Assembly (NCBI GenBank): GCA_030280995.1
Contig: JASXTE010000017.1
Coordinates: 6,895,001 to 6,959,000, forward strand
Direction of reading: 5' to 3'
DNA length: 64,000 bases
Source of the DNA: Hemileia vastatrix
Taxonomy: Eukaryota; Basidiomycota; Pucciniomycetes; Pucciniales; Zaghouaniaceae
Below are positions 22,554 through 33,505 of this stretch, one piece after another. Each line of letters opens with the position of its first letter. The first letter of the stretch is position 1. The notes beneath the pieces were generated by a model, which worked only from the letters and a program-made list of their open reading frames with translations, was not told the DNA's origin and did no database searches. The position numbers and the translations under genes were made by a program.

Positions 22554-24504
22554 TTACCACATACAGACTTCATTCTTATCACTATATGAGATATTACTGT
22601 CATAATCACTTGAATCTTTACTTTTTTCTGTGTCATTTTCAGATTCATGTTGATTTTTAACAATATTTATATTATTATCACATTTTTGACCTTTAATCCA
22701 AGGTTTCTTACACTTATAACAAGTATTACTCTCATACTTTTTAGGTTCTACAGGTGAAGAAGGTATTTTCTGCTTTTCCTGAAGTGTTTTTGAATTCTGA
22801 TTTTTCACAGGTTCATTATTTTATTTGTAAGTGGTGTACCTTGCTTCATACTTATGGTTCAATAATATTTCATTACAAATATTAATAAATTCAGAGTATT
22901 CATTAACCATTATTGTTCTAGCTACAACAATGTCTCTGAATGATATAGGTAATTTTTATATTATTTTATCTCTTCATAAGTTAAAGTCCATATTTGGCTC
23001 AATCACTTTCAATATTTTATTTAAATTAATTAAAAATACCGTAGGTTTGTCACCATTCAATGGATTATACCTAGCTTTCTCATAAAATCTTTGCTGAGTG
23101 AGTCTGAATTTAGTATCTCCAAATTCTCTTGAAATGAGGTTTATCCATTCAGCCCAAGAGTAATTGTTAACCTCACTTAATACAGCTTCAAAGCATAATA
23201 AAGCAACATCCTTAGATAAATAAATAAATTTTGATGTTATTTCTTCATCTGGTAACTTATATGAGAGTTTTAAATTATAAATTGTTTGAATAAAATGCTT
23301 CCAATCAAAGGTGACTTCCCCATCATAAGTTGGGTAATGATCAATATTTGGCTAGTTCTTTTTATTGGATTTAGTCTCACTAATCTTAAGTAAATTCACT
23401 CTGATTTTTTTGTGCAAAAGATAACTTTGTTCTTGATTCATATTTTAATAAATGTGCTTCATACAATTTTTCTAACTCACAGAATTTGTTTGAAAGTTCA
23501 CTATATTTATTACTTAAAGAATCATATTTAAGAGTTAGAGCCAAGTGTTCATTCTATAATTCTTTATTTCTTGTTTCCCATTGAGAAATATTCAATGTTA
23601 AGGACAAAATTTTTTTACTTGTGAGCTTAATTGTCTGTTCCTCACACTCAGTCATTCTACTCCATAATACTGAAACAATTCTATGGACAGTTGGGTTTTT
23701 ATCAAAATACTCCATGTTTTCCTTATCACATTCTTCACTATTTTTTGAAGTTCTCATCTCACTAATAAGTGGTGGAAACTGAGGTTTAATTGTATTATTA
23801 TTGTAAGTAGTACTATTGTTATTAACAAAAGATAAATCAGGTGTATCTAAATCATAACCTAATTATCTTAAGTCCTCCTCAATTTTATGGACAGATTTCA
23901 CATCAATAACATTACCTTCATTGTAATAATTAGTATTGTGTTCAATGTGAGAGGTTAATCTACTTACCACGGATTGGAGCAAGCCCTGACTTTTAAAGCT
24001 TTTGCTTTCCTCTGTAGGGGTGATCTGGGGTATTCTGGTGAGGGGGTGGAATCCTGTTGCAATTTTGGCTGGACCACTGCTGTTGGAAACAATCTTCCCA
24101 CTTCTATTTCTCTACCAAGATCATGCTGTGAGACTGATTTTATCCTCCTTGGATAGGGGGTTGTTTATTTGCCTTCCCTCCCTTTAAATCCGCCAAAGTT
24201 TGATTCATTTGTTAAAATCCCACCTTGCAGTTGTTTTGCAGCTTCTCTACCTCCTTTAATATGGTAGATCTTGACTACTCTAGTCTCAGAACCTGTTTGA
24301 AAAGATGGGCCATTTGATCCTGAAGAGGAGGTGAAGTCTTTTTTATTGTTATCTTTTTTAATAGATTTCCTTTTCATCTATGTTTATTGCTTCTGGAAGT
24401 GGGTAGGATTGGCTCTCCATAGTGATGTCCTGGAAATGTTTTTTAGATTTAGACCTGGTATAATAAGCATGTTTATCACTTACATTGTCTTTTGGAGCAC
24501 TCAT
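22554..24504 (-). pseudogene. Gypsy-1 gag, broken
   Basis: It starts at ATG 24504 (MSAP, after about 500 bp of leader) and ends with a stop at 22554, immediately upstream of the protease part. It carries a zinc-knuckle-like CYKCKKPWIKGQKC at about 22720-22680, in which the expected His is Gln. Multiple frameshifts break the capsid region (23050-23760). Nucleotide identity to the Gypsy-2 gag (41743-43695) is about 96-98% by eye, including the terminal stop. Confidence 0.8.
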
Positions 24505-25013
24505 TATGAGTTTGGATAACTATTCTTCACATCTATAAAAGATAAAACCTATATGGTAGTTATTAGACAAAAATTATTAGCAATATAATTACTAATAAAA
24601 GCACTGGAGCTTACCCTGAATTTATATCTTTATTTATTTAAATAAAATATAAAAAAATTCCAAAAAATTGGTTAAAAATTAAATAATAAGTTTTACTAGA
24701 ATTTTATTAGGTTTAATATTTAACTTACCAAGCTTTAACCAAATACAAATTTAAATGGGTTTTATATTAGTGTCCAAATACCAAGTGAAATTGGGTTTAT
24801 ATTGGGTACAGTTACTCCTGTAAATACCAACTTTTTATTATAAAAAATTAGCAAAATTATTATAAGGGTTATTTTCCACAATCACTAAGTTATGATGACC
24901 CACTAATGTGCTTCAGACGCAAATATTTAGTTTTTTTGAGATATACTAGAGTAAAAATAATGTCCTAAGGCTTATACTTAATAAAAAGTAATAATTATAA
25001 AAAGACCCCCAAT

Positions 25014-26179
25014 TGTCAGTGTGTTTTAGTATCTAAGTATGATTTAATAGTAAATATTAATGGTCCTACTACTTATTGTTAAATGATTTTGTAATTAAAC
25101 CTCAGGGGAAGAAAAATAAATTAGTTATTATCAATGTAAACTCACAATACTTGGATTTTTATGTGTTCTAGTGGTGGAAAATAGATAAATAAAATATAGT
25201 TACAGCTTATATAAAGATAATATCAATTTATAAATTTTCTATAATATATTTATATATGATAATAATCTTTTTATAGTGTTTATTTGATGTGTAGTAAGTT
25301 ATGTCCAATGACCCATCAAATCCTCCTTTACTTATACCAAAATCCACTGGAGTGCACAGACCCTCAATCTGGAAGATTTCACTGCTATCCCCAGAAATTA
25401 CAGCACTATGAAGGCCATCACCTTCCCATGGCGTCCACTTCAAGCAGATTTAACACCCAGACATCCAGTAAGGACCCTCCATCACAATTAATGATACCAC
25501 AGACCCATACCATAAATAGAATAACCAGACAAAAGTAGATACCATAAAGAAACAGGTAAAATAACTTATTCAAAGAGTATATAATGAAACCCAAAGCATA
25601 AAAAGGAACCAAATTAACTTTTCAGGCCCCCAATAACATCCCCAAGCATCCATATTAACCCAGTAATGATATTCCAACCCATAGATCCGTGAAAATCCAT
25701 CAAATGAAGCAGATTAAGTTGTCCAAGCTGGATATATGCACCTGAAAAAGGTTTACATGCTTGTGTAGGTATTGTGAGTCCACTGAATACATCCATATAA
25801 CCTAAAAAAAGCATAAAAATAAAGGTTATAGGCTACTAAGAGGTTAAAACCCACTTATAGACCTAAATATACACAATATAACTACTTATTTCACTGAATA
25901 TGAAGCTTATGTATACATATAAGTTGATGTATGTCTATAATTATTATCACTTAAGATATGTATATTATGACTCCACTAACACCTTAATAAGTATTATTAG
26001 GCTATGTATAAGCTATTTAAGCTATTATAAGTCATATAATAGGGTAATCATTATATATATATGTATTATAACCATATATATAAGTATTTTAACCTTATCT
26101 TTAAGATAATCTTAATGTAATTAATGTTATCTTATTTTAAACATAAGAATTACTCAGTCCTGGGGATACCTAGGCTGAA
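25014..26179 (-). repeat. Gypsy-1 5' LTR
   Basis: About 1166 bp, near-identical to the LTR at 44204-45369. The outer end reads GGCTGAAA rather than GGCTGACA, so the terminal TG has been lost; the same change is seen in the Gypsy-2 5' LTR. The sense sequence directly after the LTR is ATTGGGGGTC, and I cannot assign it to a particular tRNA primer. Confidence 0.8.
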
Positions 26180-26537
26180 AATTTTATAAAGTCGATCCCC
26201 CAGAAAAATAATATATTTTTTTACTTTTGGAATTTCATATTCCTACAAAACATGTATAACTTTTAATTCAAGGTGGTCTTGTCCTCATAGGATGTCTTGC
26301 TTATAACTTTTGTTTTATAAAAAAACACCATTAGATTAATGCAAAAATAAACTTGATTAAATTATTCCACAGGCTTTAAGAGCTCTGAAAGTGAGTTGCT
26401 TTGTTGAAATTAAATTATAAATTAGGTTGATATTGAGCAAAGCAAATTTTCAAGGACCTGCTTCAACCCACAGTAAATTGATATTCTTGAACTTTTGTAA
26501 CTAATACGCTTGCTTTACTTCATAAAAGTGAATGTTA
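26180..26537. other. inter-element spacer
   Basis: AT-rich sequence between Gypsy-1 and the Copia-1 LTR; no feature recognised. It is closely repeated at 45370-45727. Confidence 0.45.
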
Positions 26538-27060
26538 TGTTAGAGGAAGAAGTAGGATGTAGAAAATAGTTTTATCTATTGTGGCGTTCACTATATCTGC
26601 TTAACCCATGATTAAGAGTAGATGTTGATTGTGTATACATTTATTTTATTATTGATCTGTGATTGATAAAAAGTACTTGGCTATTCAGCGTGTGGTGTTT
26701 TAACTGATAGTGTTCATCTGTTATTAAATAAAGGTATATTATCATTGTTGTTATTATTATTATTACAAAATGCAATCCAATACTTATTTATTACAACGAT
26801 TAATACTGACTGATAGTTATCTTTTCTTTTTTATCATTTATTTCATAACTAACTAAACACCATTATTTCACCACTTACCTGAATTCCTATTTCATCACTC
26901 ACTTGGACAAGTGATTGATAAAAAGTACTTGGCTATTCAGCGTGTGGTGTTTTAACTGATATTGTTTATCTTTTATTAAATAAAGGTGATTGATAAAACG
27001 TACTTGGCTATTCAGCTTGTGGTTTTTTAACTTAAAGTGTTTATCTGCTATTAAATAAAG
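26538..27060 (+). repeat. Copia-1 5' LTR, missing its 3' part
   Basis: It starts TGTTAGAGGAAGAAGTAGGA and holds three copies of a roughly 75-bp module containing CTTGGCTATTCAGC (about 26646, 26911 and 26985). After the third module it runs straight into the gag leader. The last 225 bp or so of the 3' LTR (from CTGTAGTCTGTGTG to TCCAACA) have no counterpart here. Confidence 0.72.
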
Positions 27061-27110
27061 GATAAAAAAACTATCTTTCAATAGATTAAAAGTCTGAAAG
27101 ATACTCTCTT

Positions 27111-30100
27111 ATGAGAACACCTTCCAAAGATATACCTTTATCACCAAGCTCACCTTCTGCTTCTACAGATAATACTACCACACCATCGAACTATCACCCA
27201 ACATCAGATTCTCAACCAAACTCTACTCCGTTTACGCCGTACATTTTTACATCTATGTCTGATCAATCAACAGACAAATTGTTAAAGGTTCCAATTCTTA
27301 CAAGCGGAAATGTTTCTTTGTGGAAATATATGATTGAGTTTTATTTTGAGTCTCAAGATCTTCTTCACCATATCAACTCTGCAACATGCCCAACTGATGC
27401 CAATCCAACCGATTGGAGAATGGGTGAGGCTAAATTGCGCCTGATACTCATCAATGCTGTTAATCCGAGGGACTCTTTACTTGTATGGAAGGCCTATTAC
27501 AATTACTCTGCCTATCATTAAATCTTAAAAGATTATGGCAAGAATAATGCCTCAACTTTCTCTGAATTACTTGATCAATTGGTCTATTTGAAATAGGATG
27601 GTGTTTCATCCCTTCGAGAGCATTTTTTGAGGTTTTAGGAAATTTAAAATTTATAAACCGACAGCACCTCCAGTGACTCAGAATTGGTAATTTTGTCAAA
27701 GATTAGGGCCATGATTCTGATAAAAAGTGTGCATCATGAATCAATTATTGGGATCACTCACAATCTGTTTCAAAACTTCAAGAAACTCAAGCTTGAGGAT
27801 GTTTACAAACATCTCAAATCTGAAGCCAGTCTAAGACAGAGGGAAATTAATCTCACTGATAGCACAACGGCTCTAAAAACCAATCAACAAAAGAAAAAAT
27901 CTAAAGCAAGATCTTCCTTGCCAGTAAAAAAAGATAAAAAAATCTTAAGTGTCAATTGGGTCATACTGGTCATACTGACAAAAACTGTATTGCACAGTTA
28001 CGTGAACAGCTTAAGAAGTTAAAAGGTGCCTCACATGAAAAGATCAACCAGCTGAAGAATCGACTGAATCAGCCTCTCTTGTTGAAGTTGAGGGTTTAGA
28101 GGAGTCTACCTATTTTGTAAACTCAAGCAAAAGTAATACTGGATTTATATGGGACTTTTAAAATAAATGTATCGATTTTTGGTAAGTTACAAAAATCGGT
28201 CAATGATAGTTGGCGCAATTAGTCTGCCAACCTTTTAAAATAAATGTATTGATTTTTGGTAAGTTACAAAAATCGGTCAATGATAGTTGGCGCAATTAGT
28301 CTGCCAACCTAGACGCGACGGTAACGGAGCGTTGTGAGTGATTTGTTGCGTACAAGCAATGGTAATTTAATGGTGATTGATTAAAGATAAGAAGAGAAAT
28401 CAATGAGTACACAAATGACTAGCCACGAGTAAATATAGTATTATCATTGATGTTAACCTATCTAAAACCTATCATGTGATAAATGTCACGCAACTATCAA
28501 CTATGCGTCTAGATCAGATTAATAGTATGTATAACGGGAAATAGATGTTGAGAGTAAGGTTGGCGTTGAGTTAGGAGACATTGGTTTTCGAATTCCCACA
28601 ATTTATTCTAGATTCTGGTGCTACTTGTCATATGGTGAACAACACGAATCTAAAAAAAACTTGCTACACCTGCAAAAATCAACACTGCTGGAACTCAAGT
28701 TTTAACAGCTTATTTTAGTGGTAATCTTTATATATCTCCGTCCTTAACCCTTTGCAATGTTCTCTTCATCAATAACTTATCGTTGAACCTCATATCTGTC
28801 CACAAGTTAAATCGCTTAGGCTTTACTATCAACTTTGAGCCTGGTGAAACAAAAATTTATGACTCAAATTGTCAGCTGCTAGCTAAGTTTTTGCATCAAG
28901 GAGAGCGACAAAACTTATGGTACGCCAATCATACTTCTTATCTGTCATTATCCCAAAAACTAACTTTAAGTCAATGGCATGCACATTTAGGACATCTTAA
29001 TATTAAAACACTTAAAAGTTTTCTGAATTCAAAAAATATTGATTTCATAGATGAAAGATTTGATTGTGTTACATGTTCTAAAGGGAAAATAGTGAAGAGT
29101 CCATTTTTGTCCAACTTCCCTACTGCTACTTTGCCTCTTTTTCGAATTCATTCAGATGTAGTGGGACCAATAGAACCTCCAACAATTGGTGGTTGTAAAT
29201 ACACTCTTACATTCATTGATGAATGCACTGGCTACTCTACTGTCTTCTTGATGAAATCAAAGTCCAAAGTGTTTTACAATTTTCTCAAGTACCAACATGA
29301 CATGGAAAATAACCTTGAACAAAAAATTAAGTACCTAAAATTTGATATAGGTGGTGAATATGTTTTAACTCAATTTATCAGGCACCTAAATGATTGTGGT
29401 ATTACTAGAGAACAGGCACCTTCTCAAACTCCTCAAAATAATTCTGTCTTGGAGAGATTCAATAAGACTCTCATTGAAATAGTTTGTACAGTCATGATTG
29501 ATTCAGATTGTCCAGCTGAGTTATGGGGTGAGTGTGTCATGAGTTGTAATACTCTAATAAATTCATCTCCTCATTCTAAGTTGAAATCAAAGACCCCTCA
29601 AGATACATTTAATCGTTTCGTTCCAGGTGGTGGTGTTCACTCAACTGATTGCAATTTTTTCAAACTTTTTGGATCCTTCGCTGTCAAACTTGATGATAAG
29701 GAAGTGAGGACAAGTAAGTTGCAGTCACGAGGTAGCGAGTGTGCCATAGTTGGCTATGAGCCTAACTCAAAAAGTTAACGACTTGATGATCAAAAAAACA
29801 AAATTACCATATCTCGCAATGTCAAATTCTTTGAATCTAAAAATTATTTTAATGATTCTACATCTTTTATTCATGTCCCCAATTATACCCTTCTACCTCT
29901 TACTATTGAGATGTCCTCAAAACCATCAATATTAGAGTTGCCTGATCTTACTACTCCTGCTGATACTGTCACATCCTCTGTCCCAGATGTTGAACAAGCC
30001 ATCTCTGAGTGTAGTACTGACACTGTGGTAAATCCGACTCATCAGCGTTTTCGAATCACTATGCAATAACACACTCCTGAGCCTACTGATGAAAATCCCG

Positions 30101-31828
30101 CCTCTGAAAAATCTACTGAAAGTGATGATACCTCAACCTCTCAAGAATCTCTTTTGCATCATGGAAGACCCATCCATAACAGAAAATCACCTTCATACTA
30201 TGGTTTTTCAGCCTCTTACACTTCCGAAAACCCAACCTATAAACAAACTATTAATAGTCCAGAGGCTTAATTGTGGAAAGAGGCTATGGATGAGGAGTTC
30301 GATTCCCTTTGCAAACATCAAGTGGGAGATTTGGTGAACAAACAAAAACATATGAAAGTAATTGGAGGAACTTGCGTGCTTACTAAAAAGAAGGATGAGC
30401 TTGGACGAGTTATTTGGTATAAAGCTTGATGGGTAGCATTAGGGAATCTCCAAAAGGCAGGCATTGACTGTAGTGAGACATATGCGTCTGTTGGTAGAAT
30501 TGAAACTTTTCGATTACTTGTCTCTCTTGCTGCTGCAAAAAATTGGTTAATGTCACAGTTTGATTTGTCTACTGCTTTTCTTCATGGTTTCATGAAAGAT
30601 GATGTCTTTGTAACACAGGTAAAAGGGTATGAAATTAGTGGAAAGGACAAAGTGTGGAAACTAAAGAAATCCTTTTATGGTACGATTCAGGCACCTAGGC
30701 AATGGAAGGAACACTTTGTTAATGTTAGGAAGGAATTTAAATTTGTGGAAGAAGAGGGTGATGAATCCTTGTTCATTTTTTGTGAGGGTCATGGTTTTGT
30801 CTTTCTTCATCTTCATGTGGATGATGGACTTGTTTTTTCAAACTCAACAGTGTTGCTTAAGTCTTTCCATCAATCTCTCTGCAGACATTCTATAGTAAAA
30901 TGGACAGATAATCCAATGCATCATCTTGGTATTAAAATCTCTTATCTAAAGGATTCTATCTGTCTTACTCAAGAATCCTATGCTTCTGAACTCTCTAAAC
31001 GATTTAACTTGGGTGATTGTGTCAAAATCTCTACTCCATTACCAGTGACTTGTACGCTACTTGATCCAACTCCTGAAGAAACAAAAGAAGGAAAAGCTCA
31101 TCCCTATCAGGAGCTTATTGAGTCCTTAAATTACCTTGCTGTTTCTACTAGACCAGATATTAGTCAGGCATTGAATGCCTTATCTAAATATAATTCTAAT
31201 CATTCTCCAACCCATTGGAATCTTGCTCTCAAATTACTACAATACATGGTAACAAACAATAACATTGGCATCAAATTTCCCAAAAACACTGGTGCAGTAA
31301 CTTTTAAGTCTTACAGTGATGCTGATTATGCAAACTGTAAAAGTACACGATGTTCTATTACTGGCTATGTTATTCTTCTCAATGGGGGACCCATCTCATG
31401 GCGCATTTGTTGACAAAGAGTGGTATCATTCTCCACCACTGAAGCGGAATATATTGCCATGTGTGACTGCGCAAAAACTCTCATATGGATTTCAATTTTT
31501 TTTTTTCCTTGAATGAAAATGTTTCGATTCCACAACTTTTTTCTAGCATCAATACTCCTGAATTTTTTGTGATAATGAAGATGCAATTTTCTTGTCCAAG
31601 GAAGCTCAGATCAATGAGCGATCAAAACACATTGATGCGCGTTATCACTGGTTGCGCCAAAAGGTGAAGAGAAGGGAATTGTGTGTTACTTACTGCCCAA
31701 CCACTGAAATGTTGGCTGATCTGTTTACAAAACAACAACGACGCATTCGCTTTGAAAAGGACAAATGTGCTTTGAATTTAACCATGGACAAAGCAGGGGG
31801 GGGTGTTGGAGGAAGGAGTAGAATGTAG
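27111..31828 (+). pseudogene. Copia-1 gag-pol polyprotein, broken
   Basis: Gag opens at ATG 27111 (MRTPSKDIPLSPSS) and stops after 136 codons. Gag continues in broken frames to 28148, where a 452-bp insertion interrupts it just before the protease DSGAT motif (about 28611). The gag-pre-integrase zinc motif and integrase core are open at 28783-29778, with HSDVVGP, KFDIGGEY and VLERFNKTL supplying Asp, Asp and Glu. RT/RNase H is open at 30550-31413 (HVDDGLVFS, SDADYANCKSTRCS). The RNase H tail at 31590-31780 includes TEMLADLFTKQ. Stops occur at 27519, 27595, 29776, 30067, 30268, 30427 and 31411, several at positions where Gln or Arg is expected. Confidence 0.85.
28149..28600. mobile_element. 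452-bp non-autonomous insertion in Copia-1
   Basis: Present only in unit 1; the homologous point in unit 2 (47330-47340) is uninterrupted. It is flanked by ATTTAT at 28143-28148 and 28601-28606, a 6-bp target duplication. The ends have a weak inverted match (TGGGACTT at 28150, AATTCCCA at 28591; 7 of 8). Inside are two 77-bp direct repeats (28156-28232 and 28233-28309, one mismatch seen), each with a CGATTTTTG/CAAAAATCG hairpin. No coding potential. A TG...CA outline (TGGGAC to CCCACA) would also fit a small solo LTR; class undecided. Confidence 0.7.
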
Positions 31829-32548
31829 CGAATAGTTTTATCTATTGTGGCGTTCACTATATCTGCCTAACCCATGATTAAGAGTAGATGTTGATTGTGT
31901 ATACATTTATTTTCTTATCGATCTGTGATTGATAAAACGTACTTGGCTATTCAGCGTGTGGTGTTTTAACTGATAGTGTTTATCTGTTATTAAATAAAGG
32001 TATATTATCATTGTTATTATTATTATTACAAAATGCAATCCAATACTTATTTATTACAACGATTAATACTGACTGATCGTTATCTTTTCTCTTTTATCAT
32101 TTATTTCATAACTAACTAAACACCATCATTTCACCACTTACCTGAATTCCTATTTCATCACTCACTTGGACAGTTGATTGATAAAACGTACTTGGCTATT
32201 CAGCGTGTGGTGTTTTAACTGATATTGTTTATCTTTTATTAAATAAAGGTGATTAATAAAACGTACTTGGCTATTCAGCTTGTGGTGTTTTAACTGATAG
32301 TGTTTATCTGTTACTAAATAGCTGTAGTCTGTGTGATTAATCTTTGGTAACTATTATTCCTAAAATATTTTATAAAGGTGATCATTATAAATGAGTTGTA
32401 GTCAGTGTGATTAGCCGTTGGTATCTAATATACTTTCGTTATTTCATAGAGATCGCTTCAACACAGTTCTCTATTCCCAGTTACACAATTAATCTTCAAT
32501 GGAGAACTGTTCTCCTCCGTCTCTTATATTTCTATTTTACTTCCAACA
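31804..32548 (+). repeat. Copia-1 3' LTR
   Basis: 745 bp, bounded by TGTTGGA and TCCAACA, a perfect 7-bp inverted pair, with a G-run polypurine tract just before it. It carries three modules containing CTTGGCTATTCAGC: 31925-32000, 32175-32249 and 32250-32321. The first is separated from the other two by 174 bp. Identical in layout to 50547-51291. Confidence 0.85.
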
Positions 32549-32898
32549 ATATGATTAAAACGTATGCTACATTTTTCCGCTGAACATCAGCAATTTAAGG
32601 TGCATTCATAACTATCAAATTAATCGCTTATATACGGACAACCACGTAGTGTTATATCTCAGTCAAAAGCTAGTTTTTAATACACTACACCTCTATAACA
32701 TTTTGATTCTTTAATGTTTATCATATTTCCTTTGAAATTAATAATATTTTTTTACTCAAAACTCAAATGTAGGATCAGCATCACTCATCCTTTCACCCCT
32801 CTCCGAGTAACATATTTAAATTCATTAGAAACGGTTAGTTAATGATCTATCAATTTTCGCCCTAGAAAGACAATTAATGTTCCTCCTTTCAGCTTCAA
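32549..32898 (+). promoter_or_regulatory. upstream region of the secreted-protein gene
   Basis: About 350 bp between the Copia LTR and the start codon. An AT-rich CATATTTAAATTC (32811-32823) about 80 bp before the ATG is a TATA-like candidate. CCTCCTTTCAG (32882-32892) just before the ATG resembles a splice acceptor or pyrimidine-rich start-site context. No mismatch to the second copy was found by eye over this stretch. Function is inferred from position. Confidence 0.4.
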
Positions 32899-33243
32899 AT
32901 GAAGAATTTATTTGTGACTAGCGTGTTGTTAATTTCATTGGCCAGTCGCTCTAATCAGGGAAAACTGTATGTCTTCAGCAAGAATTTTTGCTCAGGCGAT
33001 GTGCATGGCAGCAATTATACAGAAGGTAGTCAATTCAATTCAGGATGCAAAACCATACCCACTAAAGCTGGGCATTCAGCTCGGATATCGGTTGATCCAA
33101 ATTACCCATACAATTGCTGGGCTATTGTTTACCATGATAATAAATGTGGCTCTGCAATGCTCACTATTCCAGCTGATGTCAAGTCCCCCTGCCAAACCAA
33201 GTACACAGATGGCATCTGGTCTTACAGAATTCAATGTTACTGA
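32899..33243 (+). CDS. small secreted cysteine-rich protein (candidate effector), copy 1
   Basis: A single-exon ORF of 114 aa starting at an ATG. Residues 1 to about 20 form a signal peptide (MKNLF then a hydrophobic VTSVLLISLA), with cleavage likely around residues 17-21. The mature protein of about 94 aa has six cysteines (31, 50, 73, 83, 98, 113), enough for three disulfides, and one N-glycosylation sequon (NYT, 39-41). The spacing with CWAIVYHDNKC in the middle and IWSYRIQC at the end resembles small fungal secreted proteins with a beta-rich, crystallin-like fold; that is a weak fold guess. No transmembrane segment or anchor follows. Such proteins in rust fungi are commonly effector candidates, but no function can be assigned. 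It is the only intact gene here outside transposons and is flanked by a Copia LTR and a Gypsy LTR. Confidence 0.8.
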   Translation: MKNLFVTSVLLISLASRSNQGKLYVFSKNFCSGDVHGSNYTEGSQFNSGCKTIPTKAGHSARISVDPNYPYNCWAIVYHDNKCGSAMLTIPADVKSPCQTKYTDGIWSYRIQCY

Positions 33244-33505
33244 TTGGATCAATTGTCGTTACATTTTCATTAGTTTTAAAGAGTTTCAATTAAATGAAGA
33301 ACACAGCTGCAATCCTACTCCTATTTAACAAGTCGTGAACCTTTAAAGGACTGATTAGCTAGACAGTGTTCTACGATAATCAACAACATATTATGAGATC
33401 ATTATTTAGAAAATTTTAATCCTAGTATCCATTTTTTTAGTCTGGACTATCAGCCTATTTAACTTTAATACCTTTACAAACCTTATGCATGCGCAAAAAA
33501 CTTTA
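33244..33505. other. 3' flank of the secreted-protein gene
   Basis: 262 bp between the stop codon and the Gypsy-C LTR. I found very few differences from 51987-52248 (for example AAGTCG versus AATTCG). No terminator can be identified by eye. Confidence 0.45.

Larger units (their letters stand above)
17605..26179 (-). mobile_element. Gypsy-1: full-length but dead Ty3/Gypsy chromovirus
   Basis: A minus-oriented LTR retrotransposon with 3' LTR 17605-18773, gag-pol relic 18890-24504 and 5' LTR 25014-26179. A polypurine tract (GGGTGAGGGAG in sense) adjoins the 3' LTR. The two LTRs match well (a few percent difference by eye), so they are a true pair. No target-site duplication is evident. It opens the first tandem unit. 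Confidence 0.85.
26538..32548 (+). mobile_element. Copia-1: degenerate Ty1/copia element
   Basis: A plus-oriented element with a truncated 5' LTR (26538 to about 27060), a decayed gag-pol (27111-31828) and a full 3' LTR (31804-32548) preceded by a G-rich polypurine tract. The 5' LTR lacks its terminal part and no primer-binding site follows, so it could not transpose as it stands. No target-site duplication is found. Copia-2 (45728-51291) shares the same defects and is its tandem copy. Confidence 0.82.

Noticed and set aside
22554..22556. Stop codon between gag and protease in Gypsy-1, Gypsy-2 and also Gypsy-C as a programmed readthrough site
   Set aside because: Gypsy-1 and Gypsy-2 share it by descent, and the Gypsy-C stop is at a different aligned position among many other stops. 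Random decay is the simpler explanation.
26640..27060. CRISPR-like spaced repeats (CTTGGCTATTCAGC modules)
   Set aside because: Only three 75-bp modules with unequal spacing inside an LTR of a eukaryotic retrotransposon; not a CRISPR array.
30677..31828. Overlapping frames at the end of Copia-1 (for example 31316, 31365 and 31485)
   Set aside because: Shadows of the RNase H coding region created by frameshifts and antisense reading; only the RNase H frame carries motifs.
32969..33328. A 119-codon frame overlapping the secreted-protein gene (and its twin at 51712-52071)
   Set aside because: It is the other frame of the same DNA, starts inside the gene, and has no signal peptide or motif. It is conserved only because the DNA is duplicated unchanged.
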